NCBI GenBank assembly: GCA_036346205.1
Contig: JARFJB010001945.1
Coordinates: 1,353,501-1,417,500 of the forward strand
Direction of reading: 5' to 3'
Source of the DNA: Vesta saturnalis
Taxonomy: Eukaryota; Arthropoda; Insecta; Coleoptera; Lampyridae
DNA length: 64,000 nucleotides
Below are positions 34,476 to 44,872 of the stretch, piece by piece; positions within the stretch are counted from its first letter, which is position 1; each line of letters starts with the position of its first letter. The notes below the pieces were generated by a model. It searched no databases. It had not been told where the DNA came from and saw only the letters and a program-made list of their open reading frames with translations. Position numbers and translations under genes: made by a program.

Positions 34476-35677
34476 ATGTGGGATGTGCAAGGTGGCTTCA
34501 TACCAGGGAGAGGATGTGTCGATCAGATGGTTGCTCTCCAGCAGGTGAACGAAAAGTGTTTAAAGGTAAAAAGGAAGTTGTACTGTGCGTTTGTAGATCT
34601 GGAGAAAGCATATGACAGAGTGAATAGGGAGAAGTTGTGGGAAATATTAAATGAATATGGCGTAAATAAAGGTCTAATAAATGGAATAAGGGCAGTATAC
34701 AACGGTAGTCGGGCATGTGTTAGGGTGAGAGGAGGTGTGAGTGAATACTTTAATATTGGATGTCACCGTGGTTGTTCAATGAATACATGGATAAATGTCT
34801 TAGACAAGCATGTACCGATACAAATGGTGTAATGGTTGGTGACGTCAATGTACGACTTCTGGTGTATGCAGATGACACAGGCTTATTAAGTGACAGTGCG
34901 GATGAGTTGCAAACCGCTCTGAGGAAGTTTGATACAGTCTGTGAGAGCATGGACCTAAAGGTAAACGTGAACAAAACTAAAATTGTGGTGTTCAATCGGG
35001 AAGGTGGAAAGGAGAGTAAAGTATTTACTCTGCAAGATGAAATTGTGGAGCAAGTGGACGAGCTGGTATATCTCGGTAGAATGTTTACTGCAGATGTTAC
35101 AATTGAGAGCGAGATTGGGCGAAGGGTCAATGCTGGAAGGAAAGTGATTGGAAGTATGTGGACGATAATGAGAAATGAAAGCATGAGTCTAGCTGCAAAA
35201 CGAGCAATCTATAATAGCGAATTCGTCCCGTCAGTACTGTATGGAAGTGTGACATGGGTATGTCAAAAAAAACACGAAAGATAAATAAATGCCGTGGGTA
35301 TGAGATTCCTGAGAAGCGCATGTGGTAAAACGAGAAGGGACAAGATAAAAAATGAATGCATAATGACGGAGTGTGTTGAGGAAAAGACGATGATGGATAG
35401 ATATAAAAGTAGTACATTACGTTGGTTTGGGCACATTGAGAGAATGAACAACGCAAGATTAACGAAACAAATATATGTGGGTGAGGTTAGGGGAAAGGCC
35501 GGGCCTGGTAGGCCGCGTAAAACTTGGCTGAATGTAGTAGAATCTATGATAAAGGAAAGAAAGATAAGGAGTTTTAAAAACAAAAGGGCATGTCAGAGAC
35601 TATGTATGAACCTTGCGGAAGCTAGGGAGGTGTATGGAGATAGGAAAGCATGGAGAAAGATTGTGAATGAAAAATAA
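34476..35677 (+). pseudogene. LINE copy 2 RT palm and C-terminal domain
   Basis: Motifs in order: QGGFIPGRGCVDQMVALQQV, FVDLEKAYDRVNREKLW (first Asp), then a deletion of about 20 bases near 34765 that removes GVRQGC, then the intact YADD box at 34865-34876, VNVNKTKIVVFNREGGK, and the tail TLRWFGHIERMNNARLTKQI with GRPRKTW. One stop near 35282 interrupts the tail. The frame ends at 35677 with the short 3' region to 35740. Confidence 0.9.
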
Positions 35678-35744
35678 ATAAGAGGCAGGGATTGTTTTTG
35701 CCTACGCCGCAAGGGAATGGCGTGAAGGTTAAGTTACGTTAAGT

Positions 35745-37795
35745 TAATTTTGGTGGATTATATTAGTGCCAGTTTCGGATTTTTGTACATCCAAAACAAT
35801 ATGGTCGACTTCCGGTTTCACCGGAAATGACGCAAAAGCTGAAAATTTAAATGGAACACCCTGTACATTTTTATATATTTGGAACGGCTTGAAATATATA
35901 CAGCCCATATGTCAAATGTCAACTTAAACACCATTTTAATTTTAATTTTTTTAAATTTTAAATCGTTATGAAGTCATCCAAATTATAGCTAATTAACGTA
36001 GAATTACCCCCACAATATCATTTTTCCTAGTAATTAATTTTAGTGATGTTTATTGACAATTACATTTAAAAATTACGGTTTTTTAACTGAAACTCACTTT
36101 TCCCAATAGAAACATAAAATTCTAATTTTTATTAACACAACGTGCTCCTGAAGCCGACTCTGTCAAAGTAATGTAAAAGATTTCTGCTTAATAAAAAAAA
36201 ATAAATAGATATTCTAATAATTTAGATGAAAAGAGTACACAGACATACAATATTTAATTTTATCTTTAAATTATGTGCTCAAAATGGCCACCACCTTCTT
36301 CTAAACAGCATTGCACTCTTCTAATAAAAATTTCATAAACATTTTCGAACATTTCTGGTGTTATACTATTAAATGCTTCTCTAACCCTATATTTTAGATA
36401 TTAAGGGTTGTAACTGGCGTAGCGTATACTTTGTTTTCGATATAGGTCCTCAGAAAAAGGTATAAACAGGTAATGTCTCCTGATCTTGGAGGCCCGTTTG
36501 TGCCGATCCAGTGAACCTCACACCGTTCACTCAAATAGTCAGTTACTAATCTGGCATTGTGGGCCCCACATCCGTCCTGATGAAAGTACATGTCTCTTCT
36601 TTCTAATAATGGTAAATTCTCCAAATCATCTTCTATTTCATTCATTAGAAAATACAAATATCTTTCACATTTAATGGTTCGTCAAAAAATATCGGTCCAA
36701 TAATATGATTGTTTTTTATTCCACCATAAACGTTAAAATCAAAGCTTTCTTGGAAATTGCCTTGTCGCAGTAAATACGGATTTTCCTTGGCCCAATATTT
36801 GCAGTTGTTCCTATTAAACATTCCATTATTAGTAAAACGGCTTTCGTCCTAAAATAATATTTGTTGATGAAAACCCCTATCACTTCGGTAATTGTCTAAC
36901 ACCCAGTTGCGTAATTCCAATCTTCTAGGACGATCATCTTCGTATACGTGTTGAGGCATTTCACACCTATAACTTTTGAACTTATGTTTTTTTCAAAATG
37001 TTATGTACGGACTGGTGACTATTTGCTGCATTATGCGCAATTTCCCTGGTGGATACCGTAGTATTTAAATCCACGAAATCCAATTGTATTCCGTATTTTC
37101 ACTAATAACATATTTATCTTCATTATCTTCAGGATTCATTTTCCTAAGTCGGTTGGGATGATTCCTATCGAGAAATCGTTCGGCATACAACAATGCCGCC
37201 TGAGCGGAATTTTTCTGCACTCTCCGTATAATGTCAACTTTCTCGTTTTGAGAATAACGGAATAAATGTGGCATTTTGAACATATCAACTAATTATTAAT
37301 TATCAACACTATCGTAAATAACTAAACTAACCAAATGACATTTTTGGCGGTCAACCCATTCCAAATAAATCAAGATCATCCATAAACGCTAATGATGTTA
37401 AGTCAATATCGTGGATTCCTTTGATTTTTGTCAAAATCTAATATTTATGCCGTTTATTTAAATATCACACAAGAAAGATTTAGACATGATAGGTAGATAA
37501 ATAACACACTTGCACTCTTTCCAGTTAAATTTGTCAACTCTGGATAATCTAGAATATAGGGTAGACAAACATCTAACAATATAACACCAGAAACGTTCCA
37601 AATGTGTATCAAAATTTTATTAGAAGAGTGCAATGCTGTTTGGAAGAGGGTGGTGGCTATTTTGAACACATAATTAATTAAAGATAAAATTAAATATTGT
37701 ATGTCTGTGTACTCTGTTCACCTATATTATTAGAATATGTATTTGTTTTTTTAATAGAGCAAAAATCTTTTACATTACTTTGACAGAGTCAAAGC
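35745..37795 (-). mobile_element. Mariner-type element with an inverted copy of its own 3' end
   Basis: A transposase pseudogene (37283-36290, minus) is flanked on the left by ATGGAACACCCTGTACATTT (35852), a mariner-like end. On the right, 37590-37795 is the reverse complement of about 36165-36330, the part encoding the transposase C terminus and its 3' flank (GACTCTGTCAAAGTAATGTA on the left, inverted on the right). So the original right end was replaced by an inverted copy of the 3' side. Boundaries are approximate. Confidence 0.65.
36290..37283 (-). pseudogene. Mariner-type transposase pseudogene
   Basis: Starts MFKMPHLFRYSQNEKVDIIR with HPNRLRK. The helix-turn-helix region is poorly preserved. 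The DDE/D core follows: DESRFTNNGMFNRNN (first Asp, about 36840, preceded by a stop), GPIFFDEPLN, then MYFHQDGCGAHNARLV (second Asp, about 36590) and a region equivalent to PRSPDLTPLDFFLW that reads PRSGDITCLYLFL (36480-36440). The third catalytic block is altered. Frames change at least three times. Confidence 0.8.
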
Positions 37796-38296
37796 CACGA
37801 CGAGCGGTTGTGAGAAGGCGGAAGTACCGAATGCGGTTAGAGCCGCAGTTGAGAAAACGCCCGCTCTATCCGGTTAGGGTACAACCATTCTGGGCTTCCT
37901 CGAAGGCTTAGATTTGGAGAAGGTCCTACCTGTCATCCGCAAGATATCATCGGCATTAGCTAACGCGCAAACTGCGACTGACCTGTGGGGAGGGATCCTC
38001 ACGCACAGTCAGGAGGTGTTTGCCCTTTTTGGGTAAGCATTCTCCGGAACGGCGACGGATAAGTATACTAATATCGACTTCCTATAACTATTTCCTGTCT
38101 AAATCTGTCTCCTACTTATTCCATACCGCCGCACGGTACAGAAATCTCATTCTAGTACTACACAATAATAACTCTTGTATCGTGGTGCTTACAATTGTGA
38201 CGACTACTCTCATACGTTTTTCTTTTTATTTCAGATATCCGAGACAGCAGCATCAACTACACCAGCTGAAAGACAACAGGACCGTCCAACAGTAAC
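37796..38296 (+). pseudogene. Unidentified two-exon coding remnant, GC-richer
   Basis: From the transposon border, a frame reads PNAVRAAVEKTPALSG, a TAG, then ILGFLEGLDLEKVLPVIRKI, SSALANAQTATDLWGGILTH and SQEVFALFG, where a GTAAGC donor follows (38033). After about 200 bases a strong acceptor (CTTTTTATTTCAG, ends 38234) lets the frame continue YPRQQHQLHQLKDNRTVQQ to a TAA at 38294. Base composition is clearly GC-richer than the neighbourhood, and the helical, non-repetitive residues look like real protein. I do not recognise the family. It could be the 3' end of a host gene or of an unknown element. Confidence 0.4.
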
Positions 38297-38460
38297 AGCA
38301 CCCATACGAGAATCTTTTTGTTTGGAAACCAACAAATAACACAACACGATGTCACTAACCAAATCGATCTGTACGTAAACAGATTTTTTGTGGGGTATTT
38401 AAAGACTACTGTCAAGTTGAGTTGATCGACTTATTTCCACAGTTTTTTCGTTTATAGCTT

Positions 38461-38495
38461 GACGTTTCGAAAGCGGACTCTACTGCCGCCATTAG
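38461..38495 (-). ncRNA. Hammerhead-ribozyme-like core, Penelope copy A
   Basis: CTAATGGCGGCAGTAGAGTC then CGCTTTC-GAAAC-GTC. A stem II can form between GGCAGT and GCTTTC (with mismatches), followed by GAAAC and the GUC cleavage triplet, in the arrangement described for minimal hammerheads of Penelope-like elements. CUGAUGA is changed to CUAAUGG, so catalysis is doubtful. Confidence 0.55.
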
Positions 38496-38544
38496 GACTG
38501 TTTTCTCACTTGAGTCTAATTCATGTGTTTTTTTCGAAGCACTT

Positions 38545-38620
38545 GACCATTCTCAGATTCGAACTTTGGTACCTTTCACTTACAAGTCTGACACCTTTAC
38601 CGCTGAACCACTGAGTAATC
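38545..38620 (-). other. tRNA-like sequence in the Penelope 3' region, copy A
   Basis: 76 bases beginning GATTACTCAGTGGTTCAGCG on the minus strand. TGGTTCAGCGG fits Pol III box A and AGTTCGAATCT fits box B. Nearly identical to the copy at 41531, so it belongs to the element and is not a chance insertion. The acceptor stem is partly lost here. Confidence 0.65.
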
Positions 38621-38869
38621 AAACATATATTTTTTAGAATTATTATATATTAAACTGTTCGTGGCTGCGCAGTAGTTTATTGCGCATGTTGCGACGTAAC
38701 CTATTGCACAGGTGTATTTCGCGTAAGCTCTTCGCGCATTATTGGAATCCACATGGGTTTCATTTCCACACTAGCTAGGGTTATTGCGTTTTCTGCTAGT
38801 GAGATGTATGTGGCTTCTTTGAGTTTCCGGCGAGTTGTATCCGCGCCTTTTGCCACCACCTGTATATTA

Positions 38870-39500
38870 TCCCATTGGGTGCGGTGGTCTTCGTTCCATA
38901 CATGTTTCTGCGATTCTTGATCTTTCTGTTTCGACCTTGCGGACATTGTTCTTATGTTCCTGAGTTCTCACTTTGAGTGGTCTACTGCTCTCGCCTATGT
39001 ATGCTCTGCCGAATTCGCACAGTATGTTGTATACACAATTCTTGGAATTCTGATCTTCATTGTGTGGTTTGGTTTTGGTTAGTATTCCCCTTAACGTTCT
39101 GGTCGATTTGAAGGCAGTGCGTATCTTGTATTTTCTGCCTATCCTTCGTATTTTATCTGAGGTACCCCGTATATATGATATTATCGCTGTATATTTAGGT
39201 ACTTCGTTTTCGGTTACCCTTTCCCTGTTTGGGCTAGGTGTTAGATCGTGGTAGCTATTTAAGTGTTTTAGCGATATTTTCTTTTTCTTTTTCCAGGTCC
39301 TCTTGTTTTGAGCATATTTCTTTCGTTCTATCGTACAAGCATCTTGCCACGCGTAACTGCACGTTTTTGTGGTGATTGGAATTGTAGTGTAGGTACCTCC
39401 CCGTGTGGGTAAGTTTCTTGTATACACTTGTCGTGAAAGTGTTGTCATTCCTGAGTACAAGTACATCCAGGAATAGCAGTTTTTGTTCCGACTCCAATTC
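38870..39500 (-). pseudogene. Penelope-type GIY-YIG endonuclease domain
   Basis: After FTMELESEQKLLFLDVLVLR (39491) comes a basic linker. The GIY-YIG nuclease then reads CVYNILCEFGRAYIGESSRP followed by LKVRTQEHKNNVRK: the two tyrosine-containing strands (VYNI and AYIG) and the R..EH helix are all readable near 39040-38960. In a second frame (38946-38701) QKHVWNEDHRTQWDNIQVVA and ATYISLAENAITLA form the end. One frameshift near 38900 separates the pieces. Confidence 0.9.
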
Positions 39501-41018
39501 CATTGTGAATTTTATGGAGGGTGCGCGGCTACTTAGGTGATCTAGTAATCATTCTAGCTTATGCTTGTCGTGTTGCCAAACAACGAAGGTATCGTCGACG
39601 TATCTAAGCCACATCCTTGGTTTTTCCGTGAATTCGGATATCGCTTGGTCTTCAAAGTCTTCCATTTATTATCGGTGATAGTGGGAAACCCATCGCCATC
39701 CAAAACTCTCGTTGGTAGAATTTGTCTTCTACTTGGAAATATGTAGTTTTAAGGTATATTGTCAGAAGTTCCATTATTGTGTTTACCGAGAGTTACGTGA
39801 GTCCATCTAACGTTTCATTCTTTTCCAGCCTGTCCCTTATGATAGTTAGTGCCCTGGCGGTAGGCACATTTGTGAGTAGGCTCAAGATGTCCAAGCTTAC
39901 CAGTGGTTTGGTTGGAAGTGTCTGGTGGTTTCCACGAAGTGCTGCGTATTCTTGACCATAGGCTCGGTTTTCCCGGTAAGGGTGTGATGATGCCTAGCAG
40001 ATGGTGTACTAATGGGTGACAAGGTGAATTTCTCGAGCTCACAATTGGTCTCGGAGAAATTTCTTCCTTATGGATCTTTGGTAGGCCGTACGGAGGTTTG
40101 CTAAGTCTAGATCTCTGGTAATCGGAGAACTCCCCCTTATGTTTTGACAGCGTCAGGTATCTTTCGATTGATAGTCTGGGGTCTTTTGGTATTTGTTTAT
40201 ATTCGCCCCTGTCCAGTAGTTCTTGGATCTTACTGTTGTAAGTGTTCATATCCATTACCAGTCGCGTTTCCTTTGTCTGCAGGGAGAATTTTGATCGATG
40301 AGTGATTCTTAAGGAAATGACCTCTCTCCTTTCTAGGTTAGTTCGCCTAGATGAATCTACGACTGATCTAGCCTTACTTCTGTATTCTTCGGCTTCTTCA
40401 GGATTTAATTTCATAGCTGTTTCTTCAACTGCGGTTATTAAATCTACTTTCGGAAAATACCTCGATGTTATCGTATAGTTCAAGCCTTTGTTCAGAACCT
40501 TCATTTCGTTCTCGTTCAACTGCGGTTTAGAAATGTTTACGGCAGTATTTTTTCCATTGATGTTGGTTGGTTCTTTCTTCTCCTTCGTTAGCTTTTGTAG
40601 TCTCGTCTTCTGAAGTTCCTTGTGCATTGCCCTGGTCTTTGAATATGTGCTTCTGGTAGCCATATTTATTCTATCAAAGTCTTGTTCGTTCATTCGATTT
40701 CGAATGGTTTCTCTGATTTCGTTGGATTGGTGTTCGAGCTGGTATTTTCTGAAACGATGATGTCTGATTTATTCTTTGACTGACGTCTAGATACCTCTTT
40801 GCGATTTGATATATTTTTCGACTGTGTATAGGAGTTTTGATGTTCAGCCCGGTGGGTATTACGTTGTTATCATGGGCGTTGCAGAGGAAGGTTAGGTGGA
40901 TCTCCTCTAGTGCTAGCTTGTTCATAGATGTTTCAAGCTTTCTGAAAAGTTGTTTGAGTTCGGGGTCATGCCGAGTTACTAATTCTGTATTATAAGTGTT
41001 TTGTAACTGTGGTTTCAT
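39500..41018 (-). pseudogene. Penelope-type reverse transcriptase, lightly broken
   Basis: Frames 41018-40674 and 40693-39815 overlap, then a decayed stretch leads to 39500. Motifs: ALEEIHLTFLCNAHDNNVIP, KGLNYTITSRYFPKVDLITA, RLSKPPYGLPKIHKEEISPR with PIVSSRNSPCHPLVHHL. In the shifted part come IYLKTTYFQVEDKFYQ and the catalytic WLRYVDDTFVVWQHDKHKLE at about 39611-39561 (YVDD at 39591-39602). A TGA sits just after this box. The enzyme copies the element RNA onto a nicked target; this copy cannot as it stands. Confidence 0.88.
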
Positions 41019-41530
41019 ATTAGTAGAGTTGATTGGCGTCTTTCCATAGTTTTTGCTTTTATATCCTCAGACAAAATACGAAGGATGGGCAGCAAATACA
41101 AGAATACGCACTGCTTTCAAATGGACCAGAACGCTCAGGGGAATACTAACCAAAACCAAATCACACAATGAAGATCAGAATTCCCAGAATTGAGTATATA
41201 ACCTACCATGCAAATGCGACAGAGCATACAGAAAGATCAGGAATCGCCGAACATGTCTGGAACGAAGACCACCGCATCTAATGGGATACCATACAGATAG
41301 TGGCAAAAGACGAGAATACAAGTCGCCGGAAACTCGATAAAGCCACATACATCGCACTAGCAGAAAATCCAATAAGCCAAGCTAGTGTGAAAATGAAACC
41401 GATATGGATTCCAATGATGCGCGAATAACTTAAGCGCGATAAACCTGTGCAGTATGTTATGCCGAAACATGCGCATTAAACTACTGCGCGTCCACGAAAA
41501 ACTTAAATAAGTTATAAAAAATGCATATTG

Positions 41531-41606
41531 GATTACTCAGTGGTTCAGCGGTAAAGGTGTCAGACTTGTAAGTGAAAGGTACCAAAGTTCGAATCTGAGA
41601 GTAATC
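41531..41606 (+). other. tRNA-like sequence in the Penelope 3' region, copy B
   Basis: 76 bases; GATTACT at the start pairs perfectly with AGTAATC at the end (7-bp acceptor-like stem). Box A (TGGTTCAGCGG) and box B (AGTTCGAATCT) are present and the T loop TTCGAAT is canonical. The anticodon arm is poor, so no isotype is assigned. Confidence 0.7.
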
Positions 41607-41674
41607 AAGTGCTTGGGAAAAAATAACACACGACTTTGACTCAAATTCGAAAACAATCCTTCTCAGGACTAAGC

Positions 41675-41709
41675 CTAATGACGGAAGCAGAGTCCGCTTC
41701 CGAAACATC
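41675..41709 (+). ncRNA. Hammerhead-ribozyme-like core, Penelope copy B
   Basis: CTAATGA, then GGAAGC and GCTTCC as a perfect 6-bp stem II around CAGAGTCC, then GAAAC and ATC. The element's own 5' sequence (TATAAAAGC) begins within about four bases of the predicted cleavage site. G5 of the conserved CUGAUGA is replaced by A in both copies, so activity is uncertain. Confidence 0.6.
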
Positions 41710-41823
41710 GCGCTATAAAAGCAAAATCTGTGGAAATAGGGCGATCAACTCAACTAATATGAAACCGTAGTTACAAAGCGCTTACAATATAGAACTACTG
41801 TCTGCTCTCATCATCCGGCCAAT

Positions 41824-41970
41824 ATGCAACATTTGAAGCACAAGATTCGGGAAGCCACTAACAACATTCCTATTGAGGTGTGTTAGCGGGTATTCCAACA
41901 ATTACGAACAAGCTTGGGGGAATGCTATGAGCGAGACAGGCGACATTTAGATATTTTATTTAAAAAATAA
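41824..41970 (+). pseudogene. C-terminal fragment of a mariner-type transposase
   Basis: 49 codons: LKHKIREATNNIPIEVC, a TAG, RVFQQLRTSLGECYERDRRH and LDILFKK, then stop. This corresponds to the family's terminal helix pair (L...I..A...I....C..V...F..R...C....G.H....). No other part of the element lies upstream, where Penelope B was inserted or recombined. Confidence 0.7.
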
Positions 41971-43730
41971 AATCCTTATGTGTATTTTTGAAATTTGTCA
42001 ATAAATTGAATTCCACAGTTTAAATAATTCTGTTTTGCTATTTTTAAAACTGAAATTTACAGGAGTCAACTGTTATTTTAAAAATTTTTATTAATGGTGA
42101 AGAAGTGACGACTTCAGAAGCAATATAGAAAAAAATAAGATAAGCCATATAACTAGATTAATTCTTTCACAGTAATTTGACAAGAACCAACTTTTTATAT
42201 TTTATACAGCCTTTCTATATAGAACAATACTATTTTGATGCTGATCCTATTTGACTCTTTTGTAATTATTTTGAAATTCAAGTGTGTCGCTTATTTCCAT
42301 AAATTTCAACCATTCTTAACAGTGAAATTAATTCTAATAAACAAATGTATAAAAAGTGTAAATGATTCTTAAATTTTCAATTGAACAATTTGTATGGTAA
42401 TGGTCGCAGTGTGTTAAATCTTTAATAATAGCAAGCAAGTAGTTAAATGAATTTCATTGGCGGGTAAGAAATGTAGGTCACGTTAAGATATCACCGTTTA
42501 AGCCAACATGATGCTTTTATTTTAAGATTACTTAAATCTCTCTTAGGTGACCCATATGCTGTGTATTATCAAAACGTTGTATATCATATCAACTTCTAAT
42601 GCTAAAGTTTACAAGTGCTAAAAACACATTTTATCAAAATTAGTTAGGGTACCGGCTCTTATCGGTATATAAAAACAAACAACATTATCAATGATAATAT
42701 TTTTATAAGCATAATCTACAACAGTACTTAACTAGAAAACAATTTCATTTCAGAATTTGCATCTTTAATCTACCACGGGTAAAATTACGTCACGAAGAGA
42801 ACAAACACACGTGTTTGCATTAGTAATTCGAATACAACATTTAAAGTACCACTATGTATAGGCATGAATGAATAAGTCAGAGAAAAACATTTTTTTGTTA
42901 ATAAATAGTTATTTTCGTATCCAATTATAAGTGTTTTCTTCCAAACGAGCGAGGGGAGTGGGGATTCTGTGATAATTTTTAATTTTCAGTTTCAAGACAA
43001 AGAATTAAAAAGCATATAAATGTTCTTCCAATAAAATCAAAAGAACTTACAAAATGAGCTACATCAACAAGAACAATAACAAATTTAACATTAAACACTA
43101 AAAACTAATATTAGCTAATGAGATATAAAAGGAAAACCAGGAAAAAAGATGTCAATTTAATTCATTCATTCATTTATGCGAAACGATTATACAAGTATGT
43201 TTGTGTATGTCGGCCAAAATGAATAAAACAATTTGGATTACAATTAAAATACTTAGTTTTTGACTATGTAATCGTGCATTTTTATTAATTTAAACGTTTT
43301 GATAATTACAGTTATCGTATTCAGTAAATGATAATAACCTTATAATCGAAGAAGGCTAAAAATGCAAGATGTCAAAATGAAAAAACAAATTTCACAAAAT
43401 TTAATCAAATTATAAAGTTGTGAAAACCTTTAATTTAAAGTGGCAAAAGTATTCACAGCTAAAAACTTAACATACCAATTAAATATCTCGTTACATCAAA
43501 AAAAAAATCGAACAGAGAAATAGTTTTCCGTTAATATTTAAGAACTATAATAGATTTACTTCCAAGTCTATGATAAACACAGCAAAAAACCTAGATAGAA
43601 CAACAGTTAAAATTAAAATTAAGGCATACAACTTTATCCATAATGTTAGGAGTGAACGGAAAAGAAGCTTTACTAACATTAAGTGGTAATATTTAATTAC
43701 GGGTACGTATAACAGGGTTCATTATAGTAT
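41971..43730. other. AT-rich, nothing recognised
   Basis: No coding block, inverted repeat pair or RNA gene identified. Confidence 0.5.
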
Positions 43731-43734
43731 TAAT

Positions 43735-44195
43735 TTCTTTAAGAGGCCATCAGCTCGTGACATTTTCAAAGGATCCAAATCATCTTTTAGAAATTCTGGA
43801 TCACAATTGGCTTGGCACGATCCACTAGAGCTTTGATTGTACTACTTTTTTATCGTGGATTTTGATTTGATAGTTTATAAAGGTACCTTTCGGTGTAGTA
43901 AGTTCCGGTAACCCTGTAAACTTCCATTAGATCCTTTTTCCAAAGTAAACTGAATGGTTAGATTAATACCATTTTTAAAATCTAAAAACTCCTTTAGTGC
44001 TCCATGTCTCAAAATTACAAAAGTATCAACATATCTGTGCCAAATTAATTAATTAGTAATTTTGATATGGTACATCCTATTCCCGAAAGGTACTCTATAA
44101 ACAGCCGTATATCTCAAGAATCTGATGGCATCCCTCAATCAGTACAAGTTAGTATATACCCTAAAAGGACTTATTTTTTCTTTTGAAAATAGTGT
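43735..44195 (-). pseudogene. Penelope-like RT fragment, different family
   Basis: Minus strand: remnants of an AMGSP-like region near 44130, then WHRYVDTFVILRHGALKEFL (about 44050-43990), DFKNGINLTIQFTLEKGSNG and, after frame changes, EFLKDDLDPLKMSRADGL to 43735. The catalytic YVDD box lacks one GAT codon (YVD-T), which alone would inactivate it. The sequence is distinct from elements A and B. The upstream part is cut by the mariner at 44208. Confidence 0.75.
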
Positions 44196-44207
44196 ATGTC
44201 CACTATA

Positions 44208-44725
44208 CACCGTGTCCAAGATAAGGATGTCCACTATGGGAATCTCGGAAACGGTAAGAGATGGAAGGTCGGTTAAATAGAACAAAAGTTACGCATTTGA
44301 GAGGATGTATTTATGGTCTTTGTAGAACTCGAATATCTCTTTTAGTTTTTGAGATATTTGAAAAAAATTGAATTTTCTGATTTTCGTTTTTATTTTTTTC
44401 TGACCTTATTTGAAGAGCTATCAAGAAAAGAAGAGCACATTTTGATTGCCACTTTTCTAGCTCTACTTAATGCTGTTACTCAATTTTTGATACAACGTTT
44501 CGTTTGTTAGCAACCTTCATCTACTTTATTTTTTTAAATACACGAAAAAATTATTTTTGCCATATTTAAATTCTCTCCTTGATTCTGAATGCAACGATAT
44601 ATCACACTTTATATTTTTGATACGTTTCGGATGAGAAAATTCATATTCAATGTAAAACATCTAAAACGTACAGTTAAAACTAATACTAGAAACAGAAAAC
44701 TGTAAAATTATTATAAAATAATGTT
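44208..44725. repeat. Left terminal inverted repeat of the intact mariner
   Basis: About 518 bases; contains on its minus strand TAGATGAAGGTTGCTAACAA-ACGAAAC (44523-44497), the hammerhead-like motif, and pairs with 45998-46513. Repeats of this length exceed the roughly 30 bases usual for mariner. Confidence 0.85.
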
Positions 44726-44872
44726 TTCTCATTCTCTAATGCCTGTTGCGAATAAAATAATTCACAAGTATGTATTTAGTGGAAATACTATTAATTAAAC
44801 AGTTAAAATACCTGTCAGAATTGATTGTTGTCCGTATTACGTTTGTTTGGTGGTCTTTGAGTTAATTACATT

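Larger units (their letters stand above)
32595..35740 (+). mobile_element. RTE-like LINE, copy 2
   Basis: Better preserved sibling of 3371-7885. Starts CCGGGGCACGATTTGGCCAG and ends GGCGTGAAGGTTAAGTTACG plus a second GTTAAGTTA. About 3.1 kb. One polyprotein frame can be traced with four frameshifts (near 33142, 33277, 34270, 34775) and in-frame stops near 34457 and 35282. Two copies of the same family 29 kb apart in one window suggest a high copy number. Confidence 0.92.
38416..41062 (-). mobile_element. Penelope-like element A (RT plus GIY-YIG)
   Basis: Minus strand, 5' end near 41062 and 3' end near 38416. Protein blocks occur in the order typical of endonuclease-bearing Penelope-like elements: N-terminal region from MKPQLQNTYNTELVTRHDPE (41018), RT with KPPYGLPKIHKEEISPRPIV and YVDD, then linker and GIY-YIG. 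The 3' untranslated part contains a tRNA-like sequence and a hammerhead-like core. Before the ATG lies ATATAAAAGCAAAAACTATG, a copy of the sequence that follows the hammerhead at the 3' end, i.e. the partial terminal repeat known from this class. Head-to-head with element B. Confidence 0.9.
41063..41800 (+). mobile_element. Penelope-like element B, 5'-truncated, inverted to A
   Basis: Starts inside the linker/GIY-YIG part (GACAAAATACGAAGGATGGG, equivalent to DKIRRIGRKYKI in A), runs through CGAAGACCACCGCATCTAATG and GGATTCCAATGATGCGCGAA, and then the full 3' region with tRNA-like and hammerhead-like sequences. Instead of ending, it passes into ATGAAACCGTAGTTACAAAG (41759), the start of another unit, as in tandem Penelope-like arrays. 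The coding part has several stops; the next unit breaks off at about 41800. Confidence 0.85.
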
